Shown here: positions 1-16,038 of the stretch, piece by piece
Position numbering within the stretch: position 1 is the first letter of the stretch
Layout of the letters: every line of letters starts with the position of its first letter
From: Dromiciops gliroides
Taxonomy: Eukaryota > Chordata > Mammalia > Microbiotheria > Microbiotheriidae
DNA: 64,000 nt
NCBI RefSeq assembly: GCF_019393635.1
Contig: NC_057867.1
Span: 61,765,992-61,829,991, forward strand
Direction of reading: 5' to 3'
Made by a program: the position numbers and the translations under genes
Notes under the pieces: model-generated
What the model was told of the DNA's origin: nothing
Database searches by the model: none
The model's input: the letters and a program-made list of their open reading frames with translations, nothing else

Positions 1-379
1 AAGGCTTTTCACTATCCTGGTTGCCTTCTCTGAATACTCTCAAGCTTAGATCAATGTCTTTTCCTAAAACGTGACTTTCAGAACTGAACAAAGTACTCTA
101 AATATGGTCTGACCAGGGCAAAGTATAGCATAAATTTCACCTCCATAATTCTGGCAACTGTGCCTTTCTTAATGCCTCCTAAGATGATCACATGAGCTTT
201 TTTGTTTGTTATAGCACATCAACTCCTTGAGCTTTTAGACCATCATTCTTCCCCTTTTTTTCAAAGCTAGAGAGAAACCTTTTTCACAACTCCCTTATTT
301 TGTACTAGTAAGGTTGTTGGGTTATTTTTTTAACCCAAGCATAACACTTTACATGTATCTCTAATAAATGCCAACTTAG

Positions 380-880
380 TAGATTTGGCCAAAATATTTT
401 AGCCTGCTCAGATCTTTTTAGATCCTGATGCTGTTGTCTAATGTGTTAACTATCCCGTCTAACTTTGTGTTAGATGGCATATTTTTTGGATTTATAGATA
501 AGTTTTTATCCAACACATTGATAAAAATGATAAATAGCACAGGGCCAAACACCAATCCCTGGGCCAAGTTGACAGTGAACCATTAATGACTATTCTTGCC
601 ATCTGGCTATTCACCAAGTTCCAGAGCTACTAAGCTGTAGCATCTTCTAGCCCACACTTTCTCATCTTGTCCATGATAAAAGCATGAGAGTCTTTGTCAA
701 ACACTTTGCTTGTAACTAAGTAAACTATAATTACAGCATTCCTCTGATCATCCACTGGTCCAGTAAGGCTGTCAAAGGAGCAAATTACGATATTCGAGAA
801 TGAGCTGTTCTTGTTGAAGCCCTTCTGGCTCTTTGTGATCACTGTTTCCTTTTTGAGATGTTGCCTAACCATCCTTTTGA
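380..880 (-). mobile_element. CR1-clade LINE fragment (reverse transcriptase)
   Basis: The minus-strand translation of about 630-872 reads like the reverse transcriptase of CR1-type LINEs: a KSQKGFNKN block (family form KSQHGFTKG) followed by VIIVYLVTSKVFDKDSHAFI (family form VVYLDFSKAFDTVSH). The catalytic-region aspartate is not conserved, so the copy is dead. Similarity appears to continue toward 380. This is an old, 5'- and 3'-truncated copy in TMEM185A upstream or intronic DNA. The family is from memory; the ends are approximate. Confidence 0.6.
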
Positions 881-1689
881 GTAATATGCTTTAGAATTGT
901 GCCAGAAATTGAGGTCAAGCTCATTGACCTATAGTTTGCAGACTTTGAAATGAATTTTTGGTAATATCTTTGAGAAAGTAAATGTAAACACAAATGCTAG
1001 CAGTGTTGCACACTGAACAGTTATTTCCAGCTGTAGAGTTGGAAAAAAACCTTTTCAGAGCCACAATCTTGGCAGCCCTACCTACTAGAGGTTAAAACAT
1101 GGCAAAACCTGCCTGTCTCTTATAAGGATTGTGTGTTTGCCCTCTTTGTGCCTATCAGTGTAGTATTTGGAATGTTAGGAGAGGGCTTTGATAAAGAAAA
1201 TACTACTATGTGTTATGAGAAAGTGGTTTGCTAGCCAGACATGGAGGAGAGACTAGGTGCTTATACAGTTCCTTTCTCACCAGTTTGGCATGTTTCATGT
1301 TCTGATAGTTGATTGTACTAGGAAACTATTCTGCCATGTGGCAGGAGTTCTTATCAGACTAGAGAAGCACATGCTAAGGCCTCTTTTACTTAGAAGAGCA
1401 GCATTAATTTCCTTCATGATACAGCCTGGACTAATCACCTCCCCCCCAAAACAAACAAACTACACATGAATTCTTTTTCCTGACACGTAAGCCTAATAAG
1501 ATATGAGAGGCTAAACACTGTACCGTTAGCAATGCAAGGTTTATACTTACATTTCTTTGTACAGGAAAAATCTTTTTTGAGTTGAGTCCTAGAAGATTTA
1601 GAGGCAAAAGCCTTCAGTTAAACTTGTTTCATTCTAACTAGAATGTCTCACAACCATCCTAATTTGGTCCATTACCAGTTCATGTTATC

Positions 1690-3745
1690 CAGCCTCCTCA
1701 TTGCAGCAAGGCAGCCCTTTTCTTTGTTCCATAATTGATTCTCTGTCTCCCAACAGGAGCTGTTCGAACGTTATTCTCCTCCTGACCTTCAAGCTCCTCA
1801 CACCTACTCCTTACCATTCTCTACATCAGCTCCCTCTTCTCCCATTCTCTTCATCTCAAAATCCTTTGACATCATCTCCCACTCTCTCTTTTTCTCCAGT
1901 CCCTGACAAAGGCCAACACTCTCAAGGCCAACCGACCTCTACATGGGCACTTGATCTTATCCCCTCCCATCTTCTCCCACAGAATGCATCCTCACTCATC
2001 CCCCCTCCAGTCTTTAACCTCTACTTATCAACTGGTTGTTTCCTGGTTGCTTTCAAACATGCCCAAGCCTCCCCTATCCTTAAAATTCTGCCACTTGACC
2101 ACACCATCCCCTCAAACTATCATCCTGTATCTCTCCTCCCTTTTTGAGCCAAAGTCCTTGGAAAAAAATTCTCTCCATTTGCTCCGTCTCCTTCCTGTCT
2201 TCCCACTCATACCTCATCCTTTTTCAGTCTGGCTGCCAACCTCATCACTCAACTGAAACAGGTCTCTCCAGAGTTTCCATTGATCTCTTAAATACCGATT
2301 TCATGGTTTGTTCCCAGTCCTCATCCTTCTCAACCTATCTGCTGACCGCCCCCTCCTTTGGAATACTCTCTCCTCTCTGGGTTTTCCTGAGGTGACTCTC
2401 TCTGCTTCTGCTCCTCGTGAGGATTCTTTGCTAGCTCATCATCCATATCATACCACTCATGTTGGGGGCGTTTCCCAGACTTCTGCCCCGGACCCTCTTC
2501 TCTCTTCCCTCTACCCCCTCTCTCAGTAACCTCATCACTGCCGTGGGTGTAACTATCACAGCAACAGCTCCCAGACGTGTCTGTCTAGCCACTGTCTCTC
2601 TCCTGTCCTTCAGTCCTACTTTGCCAGTTGCCTTTTGGACATTTCAAGCTGGATTTCCCAGGGATGTCTTAAATTCAGCACATCTAAAACGGAACTCGTT
2701 ATCTTTCCCCTAAGCCCTCCTCTCTTCCTGAGGAAAGGGACCACAATCCTCCCAGTGTCCAAGTTCCTAAACTTGCCATTGTCCTGGACTCCTCCCTCTC
2801 CCTCATGTCCAGTCGGCTTTCAAAGTCTTTCTCGGCATCTCTCAGAGGCAACCCCTTCCTTCCATCCACGTAGACTTAATTCAGACCCTCAGCACCCCTC
2901 ATCTGGATCCTTGCCTCATCCCTCTCCAGTGCAGTCCATCCTGTGCTGCTGCCAGTCATTTTCCTTAAGCACAGATCTGACCATGGGGTTCTCCCCTACT
3001 CAGTTAGTCCCAGTGGCTTCCTGTTGCCCTTGGGATCAAATATAAAGGTCTCTCTCTAGCTTTTAAAGCCCTACACAACCTGGTCCCACTGTAGCTTTGC
3101 AGCCTCGTTGGACATGACGGTTCCCTCTCCCTCCAGCCTAACTGATCATCTCTTGGTTTCCCACACATGATATAGTATCTCCCACTACTGTGCCTTTGTG
3201 CATATGCTGAGGCATACACACATGATCAGGGCTTGACAATCTACTTATGCCTGGAATGTATCACCTTTTTGCATCCACCTCATAGGGTTTCTCTCCCTTT
3301 AAGACAAAACTCAGCGGGGGCAGCTAGGTGGCGCAGTGGATAGAGCACCGGCCCTGGAGTCAGGAGTACCTGAGTTCAAATCCGGCCTCAGACACTTAAC
3401 ACTTACTAGCTGTGTGACCCTGGGCAAGTCACTTAACCCCAATTGCCTCACTAAAAAAAAAAAAAAAAAAGACAAAACTCAGCAACATGTGTCGAGCCTT
3501 CCTGATCTACTTGTGCCCTTCCTCCAAAACTGCCTTGTATTTAACTACTTTGTACAGATTTGTATTTATTCTGTTTACATTTATGCTTTCTATGCTTACA
3601 TATGCATTTACTGTCTCCCTCTTTAAAATGTAAGTTGATTGCAAAAAGGGATTTTTTTTCTTTTTTTTGTACATGTATCACCAGGGCCTATCACAGAACC
3701 TGGCACATAGTCGCCACTTAATAAATGCTTGTCGATTGGTTGAGA
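1690..3745 (+). mobile_element. L2-like LINE, decayed, with RT remnant and 3' end
   Basis: Broken frames over 1700-3045 carry LINE reverse transcriptase pieces: a NYHPVSLLPF block (family form NYRPVSLLPF) followed by FQSGCQPHHSTETGLSRV (family form FQSGFRPHHSTETALLRV). The 3' end at about 3690-3745 has the typical L2 ending, a 'cctggcacatag...cttaataaatgcttg' type tail. Many stops and frame changes show that it is inactive. A younger SINE sits inside it at 3316-3468. It lies upstream of, or in an intron of, TMEM185A. Confidence 0.7.
3316..3468 (+). mobile_element. Short tRNA-headed CORE-SINE, poly-A tail
   Basis: A tRNA-like head carries an A box (TGGCGCAGTGG) and a B box (AGTTCAAATCC). It is followed by a CORE segment (ctgtgtgaccctgggcaagt) and an A-run. 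Target-site duplications AAGACAAAACTCAGC flank it exactly (3301-3315 and 3469-3483). The host is the older L2-like element. This is one of many copies in the window and the clearest template for recognising the rest. Confidence 0.93.
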
Positions 3746-3750
3746 ATGGA

Positions 3751-5202
3751 TAGGCTAGAAAAAAAGAAAAACATGGAAAATAGTTGAGATATTAAGAATC
3801 TGTTCTTGACTGACCATTATGTCTTTATAATAATTTAGCTTAGAGCCCAGTCTGTTAGGAAGCTTGGCTAAATTTATCTTTTTAAAAAAGTGCTCTCAAA
3901 AATACTGCCAAGTATTTGTATGAGAATGTGCAATGTCATGATGCCACTTACATTGATTGTAATTTTTGTGAAGTTCATAGATACTTTATACTTTTGGTTG
4001 TTTGGGAGTTAGGGATGGGAAGGGATCTGGACCCGAGATTTTATGGTGATGGGGAAGTGAGGGAGGAGTCAATCTTGTGGAAATTCCTTCCACCCATGCA
4101 GATTGATTGGCAGCTGTTCTGTAACTTATAGTCAGAGCTGCCTAGGGCACTGAGGGGCATCACATAGTGTGAGTCAGAGATAGAACTTGGACCTAGGGCT
4201 TTCTGGCTTAAAGGTTGGCCCTCTAGCCATTATACCATCCTGCCTCTCTTTTATTATGTTAACCTTTTCAAAATACAAACTGTACTTGAAGTTCCTCAGT
4301 TCTAGATTGCCAGATGGCTGACTTAAAAAGCCTGAATAAACAAATCTTTCCCTAGACCTGTAATCCTCATCAGTCCCCTCCCTCTGTGGTAGAGACCACA
4401 GCCCCTCCATGCCTTCTCTTTTTCATTTCTTGTGTATTTCACCCTTTAAATTAAAGATTTACACATTGGAGATGTGAACATTAGACATGGAGCTCTCAAG
4501 TTGCCCATATTTTACACATTATACTTTGTTATGTGACTTATCTACCTCCTTCCGTTCTTTCTTCTTGATGAAAAATACAATTAGAGCAAAATTTGAAAAA
4601 TGTGAGGCCCTCCCCCCACCCCCTTTACACCTTATCCTGGGACCTACACACAGACTCATGCCCCATCACTGGTGCAGTCATGAAGTTTCTGGAGCCAAGT
4701 TTTATTCATTGTAGTATCATGTCCAAAGAGATATAGAATAGAAGATTGATCATGATCATGACTTGGATTTTCCAGACAGTTTATTCATGGCTTAGGTCCT
4801 GGGATTTGCCTCCTGCCTCTTTTAGCTCAGAGAACATTGGTCTCTGCCTACCTATTTACTGAAATTGCATTCTCTCAATTTACTCCCTTCCTTCAACGAA
4901 ATGAAATGACATGGTATATTCACGTAGCCTACAGCCCCCTGCCCAGGGAATAAAGGGCCAAGGAATCTATTCCAAACGATGCAGGGAATCTGCAGGATAG
5001 AACTGTATGTCAGATGGATTTATTACAGCACACTACCTCTCTGCTGCCTGCCTTACTTTCAACCTGGGCGGTGAGAAGAATGACAGTGTCTGAGTGAGTG
5101 AGTTGAGTGAATGTCAATTATCCCCATCTTGTTGCTGTCTGTCCTTGCTCTCCAGTAATTTTCAGTTTTGTTATCAAATAACATTTTTTTCTCCGTTCTT
5201 AG
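3751..5202. other. Intronic or upstream DNA without a gene; one MIR piece
   Basis: I see no exon here. A MIR-like piece in minus orientation lies at about 4105-4255 (reverse of the tRNA/CORE pattern, ending in a 'ctagccattataccatcctgcctc' type head). The rest is AT-rich and unremarkable. The TMEM185A exon expected to precede 5203 (protein around WGFRHDRSLE in human) was not found anywhere in 1-5202, so it should lie upstream of the window. Confidence 0.5.
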
Positions 5203-10438
<5,236 letters not shown>

Positions 10439-12005
10439 GTTGAAATTCAGGAATTAGATGGACTGTATGTGGCATAAAAGATACACAAGACAAATATCTT
10501 CTACATTACTTTGCATAAATTCTAAACTGGAACTGGAAATAGTCAAATCTTTTCATCTCATGCTTTGAATCAATATCACAGCCACTAGTGAACCATCAGT
10601 ATGTAATATATAGATATTGACAGTTATTTTAATATATGTCTGTGTGTGAGAAAGCTTTCAAGACTGACACTTAAAAACCGTTTCTATCAGCAAGTTAAAT
10701 AGATTTCGTAAGACTGAACAATGGGGTGCTTGCCTAGCTGTTTTTTAAATGCTACCATGCCTTTCAAAAGTAGTACTAGTCTCAATTGCAAAACATAATC
10801 TACAACCAGCGTGAATATCTCTCTATTCCACTACTTGTTTCAGAGCATCATATGCATTTTTAGCCTTGTTCCTGTTAAGATTTTCTTTGGGCATGCTCAT
10901 AGCCATCTTTAATGATCTAACTGGTGAACCTTTCTAATGGAGTGACTCCATGCCTGTATAGTATTTATATGAACGTTTTAGCAATGTGTAATATATTCTG
11001 TTAAAATTCTAGTTCTGTACAGTATAATTATATTATGTTAAAGTATTTTTAAAAGCCTATATATGAAGATATATGTTCTATTATGAAAGAAGTCCTTTCA
11101 AAGTCTTTTAAAAATGTTAATGTGTGTCTGTCGGGTATGGGAACTTATTAAAGTAGTTGATGTGACCACAGAGACTAAAAATTGTATTGGTTTGAAATTC
11201 AGTTTTTTGTATATTTAAGTCTATACTAATCAATCAATGAAGACAATTTCAAAGCTTGATATATCACATTATCAGTAACCAGATTTAGGTACCAATTCCA
11301 TTTGGAAACGGGTAGTTTTAGCTTTCATTTGCAATATGGCATTCCTGTCTTGCTGATGTGATACCAGACTGTACAGTTCTGTTATTTACCACTTTCAGGC
11401 ACCACATCTGCAGCAGGTCTGATCTTAGAACACTGAAAATTAGAAATAAATGGTATGTCCATTTCTAAAAGGCTCGGAATCACCGTTTACAGATAATAGA
11501 AAGCATTAATTATCATTGGAATACTGAGAGTTGACTAAGGTGGGAGTTGGGAGGAAGAAACATACATCATAATTATGTTCATTTTAAGGTCGGAAATGAC
11601 TTAGTGGTGATAGGTAATGCTATACACCAGTTCAGATGCTTTTACGAATGAATTGAAAAGTAATTTGTTAGTCTTATCCCACTGCTGAGAAAGTAAGAAA
11701 TCAGATTCCTTCAGCATAACAACCTTTTGACGACAAATGAAAAGAACTGTTTGATACTTTTCCTCAGGATGTATCTGAAGGTGTTTGATTTGACAATATA
11801 GGCAACTTTTTTTAATTGTCTGAATTATGTTTAATGTAAATTATGTAAATAAGTAAAAACTTTGCACTGGCTAAGGACAGATATGTTCTGTTTGGGGGTG
11901 GGGGTGGGAATGTAGTTTTTCCAGTTTTGTGTGTAAAAACAAGCAAAAATTCACTATTTTCCCCTCTCCATAGCTGTTCAATAAACTGATTCCTCATTTT
12001 TCATG
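10439..12005 (+). other. TMEM185A: TMEM185A 3' untranslated region
   Basis: The stretch directly follows the stop codon and contains no recognised repeat, which is unusual in this window and fits a constrained 3' UTR. It is AT-rich with many ATTT/TTTTAAA tracts. An AATAAA occurs at 11980-11985, and the sequence after it is T/GT-rich. The length is inferred; alternative poly-A sites are possible. Confidence 0.6.
11980..11985 (+). terminator. Poly-A signal of TMEM185A
   Basis: A canonical AATAAA is followed within 60 bases by T-rich and GTGTGATGG-type sequence. It is the best candidate for the distal cleavage site of the TMEM185A transcript, about 1.54 kb after the stop codon. Confidence 0.6.
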
Positions 12006-12439
12006 TGCACATTGTGTAGCTTGTTTTGTGTGATGGTCATAAAATACATTCGTTTTCTCCTTCTGACATGTTACCATAGTAAAACTACTCAGTCTAAGAT
12101 GATGTGGAGGAGCCACTGGGGTGAAGCTATCATCTGATGGGTTATGATTGACCTCCTTTAAGTCAACACCCTCCCTAAATGTAGTAAGACTTCACTTGGC
12201 CTCAAATAGCTGGATGTCCCTTGGGCAATAAGGAAAGGGGCCACCCCACCCTCATCCTGCATCATACCCTGGTAGAGAACCTGATGTGAAATCATTCTTC
12301 ATGACTTGGTCTAAGGCATCCAGAGCCACACAGCTCCTTCACTGGAGTCAGTTCAGGAAGTTGTTGACCTCAGTCCATCTGGAGATCCCATTCCACTTTG
12401 GGAAGTTTTTCCTTAACTAACAGCTGACATTTTTATAGT

Positions 12440-12665
12440 ACCTTAAAGTTTATAAAGCACATTATCTTAATTGACTTATTGGATGCTGTGAGGTCAGTGC
12501 TATAGAATAGTAATTCTCTTTTTACAGATGAGCACACTGAGGCTTAGAAAGGTTAAGCAACTTACTTAAGGTCACTCAGCTGGTAGCATCCGAGACAAAA
12601 TCTGAACCCAGATCTGCCTGACTTTGAGGCCAGTGTGCTATGCAAGTTGTCTCATCATTGTACCA
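12440..12665 (-). repeat. MIR (minus)
   Basis: It reads as the reverse of a MIR: cagatgagcacactgaggc, then aaggtcactcagctggtag, then the head complement. It is old and diverged. The neighbouring 12006-12440 shows no feature. Confidence 0.6.
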
Positions 12666-13182
12666 CTATCTCATCTAAGGAGCTTAAATCTGCCTCTTCA
12701 AAACTTCCAGATATTGTTCTTAATTTTTCCCACTGGAATTAAATAGAACAAGTGTATTTTTTTTAAAAAAGGGAAAAAGAGCTTATGTCAACAACTGACT
12801 AAACTGACTAGAGTGAAGGAGTTGCACATGAAAAATGAGGAATTAGCAAATTAGTACAAGCCCCAGAAGGTCCCTGCCCACAGATTCTGGAGTTAATGAA
12901 GCTTGGTTGGTTTTTAACCTAGCGTCAAAGAATTGGGGTAGCTTCTATATCAACACTTCAGATTTCTGCACATCAGCAAACACTTCTTATACCTTTTGAT
13001 AAACTTTCAATGATGATTCTCCTTCGTTCTCAACTTTGAATAATATTATATAGAGAAAAGTATAGAACTATCTTAAAACAGCCTTAGTAATTTGCTAATT
13101 CAGTTTGTAACTTTTGGATTTTGGGAAAACTATCACTTGTTCAAGTGCTATGGGTGCCCAGAAGTGAGTCACACTCGTTAAG

Positions 13183-13357
13183 GCAGGGCTTCTTAAATTT
13201 CTTCCACTCGTAACCCTTTTTTGTCCAAGAAATCTTTACACGACTCTGGGTATGTAGGTATATAAAATAGATATACAAATCAAACATTTACTGCCAAAAT
13301 TTTCATGACCTCCGCATTCCGTTACGCAACCCACAGTTTGAAAAGTTTTGCTTTAAG
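13183..13357 (+). mobile_element. hAT-like MITE fragment
   Basis: It has the same layout as the other copies of this family: a left end near gggcttcttaaatttcttcc, a middle of AT-rich ataaaatagatataca, and a right end with cccacagtttgaaaag. It is diverged. Confidence 0.4.
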
Positions 13358-13454
13358 GTACCTCACACAGCAAAGCAATGAATAAAAGAACTATACTTTG
13401 TCTCATTCTAACTAAACAGTACAGGAAGAAATTTGTTACGTGAGAGTTCTCTTA

Positions 13455-13565
13455 GAAGGAATGTGGTATCATGGTAAGGGTTGCCCTTGAAATCAGTAAA
13501 ACTTCCATTTCAATCCTGCCTCTATGACCCCATCGAAATCACTTGAACTCCCTGAGTCTCAGGCA
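13455..13565 (+). repeat. MIR-type SINE fragment
   Basis: A degraded tRNA/CORE pattern (catggtaagggttgcccttgaaatc, then cctgcctctatgacc and cctgagtctcaggcaag). Confidence 0.4.
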
Positions 13566-13794
13566 AGTGATTACAAGATAGAAGTGGGTTGCAGTCCATC
13601 TCAGGAAGGAACTGTTAAGCCCCTGACATTAATACGGTAAATTATAATTTAATGGTTTTCACAATTCAAAAGAACTGTACATTCCCACTAAGTTAACTGG
13701 AACAATTAAATACATTTTCTCTAGGAGTCAAGAAAAAGTCACGCCTTTTTAGGTTAAGTGAAAGATGAGCATGGGGATAAAAAAGTCACAGAAG

Positions 13795-13947
13795 GGGCAG
13801 CTAGGTGGTGCAGTGGATAAAGCACCAGCCCTGGATTCAGAAGGACCTGAGTTCAAATCCGACCTTAGACACTTGACACTAGCTGTGTGACCCTGGGCAA
13901 GTCACTTGACCCTCATTGCCCCAAAAAAGAAAAAAAGAAAGAAAAAA
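13795..13947 (+). mobile_element. Short CORE-SINE, A-rich tail, target duplication
   Basis: The head starts gggcagctaggtggtgcag and the CORE is intact; the tail is an A-run with G interruptions. The target-site duplication AAAAGTCACAGAAG flanks it (13781-13794 and 13948-13961). Confidence 0.92.
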
Positions 13948-13961
13948 AAAAGTCACAGAAG

Positions 13962-14110
13962 AGCTGAGTTCAAATTCTGACTGAGACACTTCCTAGTTGT
14001 GTGACCCTGGGCAAGTCACCACTTCCCTGGACCTCGGTTTACTCAGCTATAAAAAGAGAGGGTTGAATTTTGTAGCTTTTAACATCCTTCCCAGCTCTGA
14101 ATCTGATCTT
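13962..14110 (+). repeat. MIR (+)
   Basis: It contains gagttcaaattctgactgag, the CORE gtgtgaccctgggcaagtc, and a MIR tail (tcagctataaaaagagagggttg). The SINE at 13795 inserted at its 5' edge. Confidence 0.6.
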
Positions 14111-14644
14111 TAGTGGGGCCATGTTTCAGTAAAAAGAAAATGCCTAGTATTTAGCTGTTCTTTGTCTGGTTTTGGGGCAGTTGAGGTGCTGGAGTTACTT
14201 TTTAAAGAACATTTCTTTTTTAACCCAGAATCAGTAGCAAGATGTTCAGCTCCTATTGGAATAATGTTTTATAATCAGGGGTGGGGTTGGGGTGGGGAGG
14301 TCTCTTGTAGTTTATGCTGATTATTGTTGCTTGTCAACGATTGGAATGTTCAAATCCTGGAGTGCAAACCAAGATTTTACTCTCTGATGGAGTTAGAGGA
14401 AGAAAAAAGATTTTTGTTGAATGTCAATGGGAAAAAAATGGTTGACACCATTCCCCATGAGAATATGGGCAATCTACTTTCCCATACATTTGGACTGAAC
14501 ATGGGAACCTAATACCCTATTTTGTTACTCCTTGTGTGCTTTTTTGTTTTCTTTCGAAAATGAATCGATCCATTTTGTTTAAACCCAATGGACCGACCCT
14601 GTGTGATTTTTAGCAAGCCAAGTAATTGAATGAAGTGAATGACA

Positions 14645-14825
14645 GTGTGAAGTGTGCTGAAATTGGCTTCAGGCGACCTAGGTTCAAATCTAAGCTCTTC
14701 ACTTATCTGTGACCTTAGGCAAGCCACTCTCTGTCTCTGGGCCTCAAGTTTCTGCTCCTATAAGGGAAGGCAGTTGGACTGGATGGCATCTCAGCTCCCT
14801 TCCAGCTGTACATCTATGGTCCCAT
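14645..14825 (+). repeat. MIR (+)
   Basis: The sequence carries aggttcaaatctaagctctt, the CORE-like tctgtgaccttaggcaagcc, then a tail ending ttggactggatggcatctc. It is old and diverged. Confidence 0.6.
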
Positions 14826-14924
14826 GGCTTTTGCCTGACTTTTACTGCATGGGGCTGTTAATAGGCTAATTTGCAAAGCTTATTGGGTACTGTGATTTTT
14901 TTTTCCTTTTTAAAGAAGTGTGCA

Positions 14925-15072
14925 GGGGCAGCTAGGTGGCGTAATGGATAGAGCACCGGCCCTGGATTCAGGAGGGCCTGAGTTCAAATCCGGCCTCAGA
15001 CACTTAACACTTACTAGCTGTGTGACCCTGGGCAAGTCACTTAACCCCAATTGCCCCACAAAAAAGAAGAAG
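14925..15072 (+). mobile_element. Short CORE-SINE, target duplication
   Basis: A full tRNA head, CORE and A-rich tail are present. The target-site duplication AAGAAGTGTGCA lies at 14913-14924 and 15073-15084. It ends about 70 bp before the tandem duplication upstream of HSFX copy 1. Confidence 0.93.
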
Positions 15073-15139
15073 AAGAAGTGTGCACCAAAAATTGTGCCCT
15101 ATATAAGAACTTAGGTCATTTTGTAAAGTATTTTTGAGC

Positions 15140-15520
15140 ATGAAATTCTTTCTGTTGAGTAATATAAAGACTACTAGCTTTAGGAAATAAAAAGCTTGGA
15201 ATATATAGCTCAGTGAGAAGGCAAAGGGTAAGTTTCCCTTCTGTACTAGTCTGACTGACACAGTCACTCTAGAGATGAGAGCTCAGTAACTATATTAAGT
15301 ATCCATTACAACTCTGACCATTAGAACTCTATCCATTAATTATATGAAATTATGCTTAGGTAAAAACTTCCGTTTTTCACAGTACTGATGAGAACATTCT
15401 GGATGGAATTTCCAGCCCTGACAGGTGGCTCTGAGGAATCCTCGTCTCAGTAACTTATTTGGCCTAATCATTATTGTGCTGCTAGCTCATGAGGAAACCA
15501 AAATTATCCAGTGATGTCAC
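15140..15520 (+). repeat. Tandem duplication upstream of HSFX copy 1, unit 1
   Basis: This 381 bp unit is followed directly by a second unit (15521-15882). Shared blocks in order include tagctcagtgagaaggcaaa, attagaactctatccat, ggtaaaaacttccgtttttc, acagctgacagg-like text, cctgatcattattgtgc-like text and gtgatgtcac at the end. The unit matches none of the repeat families seen elsewhere in the window. By position it is likely part of the promoter or proximal upstream region of the HSFX gene starting at 16039. Confidence 0.9.
15511..15520 (+). promoter_or_regulatory. CRE-like site in unit 1
   Basis: GTGATGTCAC contains TGATGTCA, one base from the CREB/CREM/ATF site TGACGTCA and what CpG decay of that site would give. 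The decamer is unchanged in unit 2 although the surrounding sequence has diverged. Function is inferred. Confidence 0.35.
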
Positions 15521-15882
15521 ATGAAATCCCTTCTGTTGAGCACTGTAAAGACTTTAGGGAACAAGATGCTTTGTATATCTATAGCTCAGTGAGAAGGCAA
15601 AAGGTCAGTTAGCTTCCCTCCTGTGCTAGTCCTGTGGACATAGAGCCAACTCTAGAGATAAGAGCTCAGTACTGATGCTACTATCCATTAGAACTCTATC
15701 CATGAATTACTTGAAATTATGCTCAGGTAAAAACTTCCGTTTTTCACAGCAGTGATGAGAACATTCTGAGTGGAATTTTCAGAGCTGACAGGGGGCTCTG
15801 AGGAGTCCTCATCTCAGAACCTTCTTTAGCCTGATCATTATTGTGCGCTTGCTAGGAAACCAAAATCTTCCTGTGATGTCAC
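15521..15882 (+). repeat. Tandem duplication upstream of HSFX copy 1, unit 2
   Basis: This is the second unit, about 362 bp, adjacent to unit 1 without a spacer. It differs from unit 1 by many substitutions and several small gaps, so the duplication is not recent. It ends with the same gtgatgtcac decamer, 157 bp upstream of the HSFX start codon. No equivalent was found upstream of HSFX copy 2. Confidence 0.9.
15873..15882 (+). promoter_or_regulatory. CRE-like site in unit 2
   Basis: It is the same GTGATGTCAC decamer, 157 bp before the HSFX copy 1 ATG, a promoter-proximal position if transcription starts in the following 100 bp. Function is inferred. Confidence 0.35.
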
Positions 15883-16038
15883 AGCCAAGTAACTGGAGAC
15901 ACCATTATGATGTCCTAGGCTTGCTTTACAGTTTGTTGGAAACTTCATTTTCACCTGCTTACTTGCTTTGAAAGCACTGAGACTGAGCAGATATAACAGG
16001 TATCAGTGAGAAAAACATAGAAGACTGAAAGATGAGAA

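Noticed and set aside
1701-3045. Overlapping open frames of 70-148 residues
   Set aside because: Decayed L2-like LINE reverse transcriptase, not a host gene.
1-5202. Upstream TMEM185A exons
   Set aside because: Looked for the exon encoding the region before [10 protein letters not shown]; not found in this stretch.
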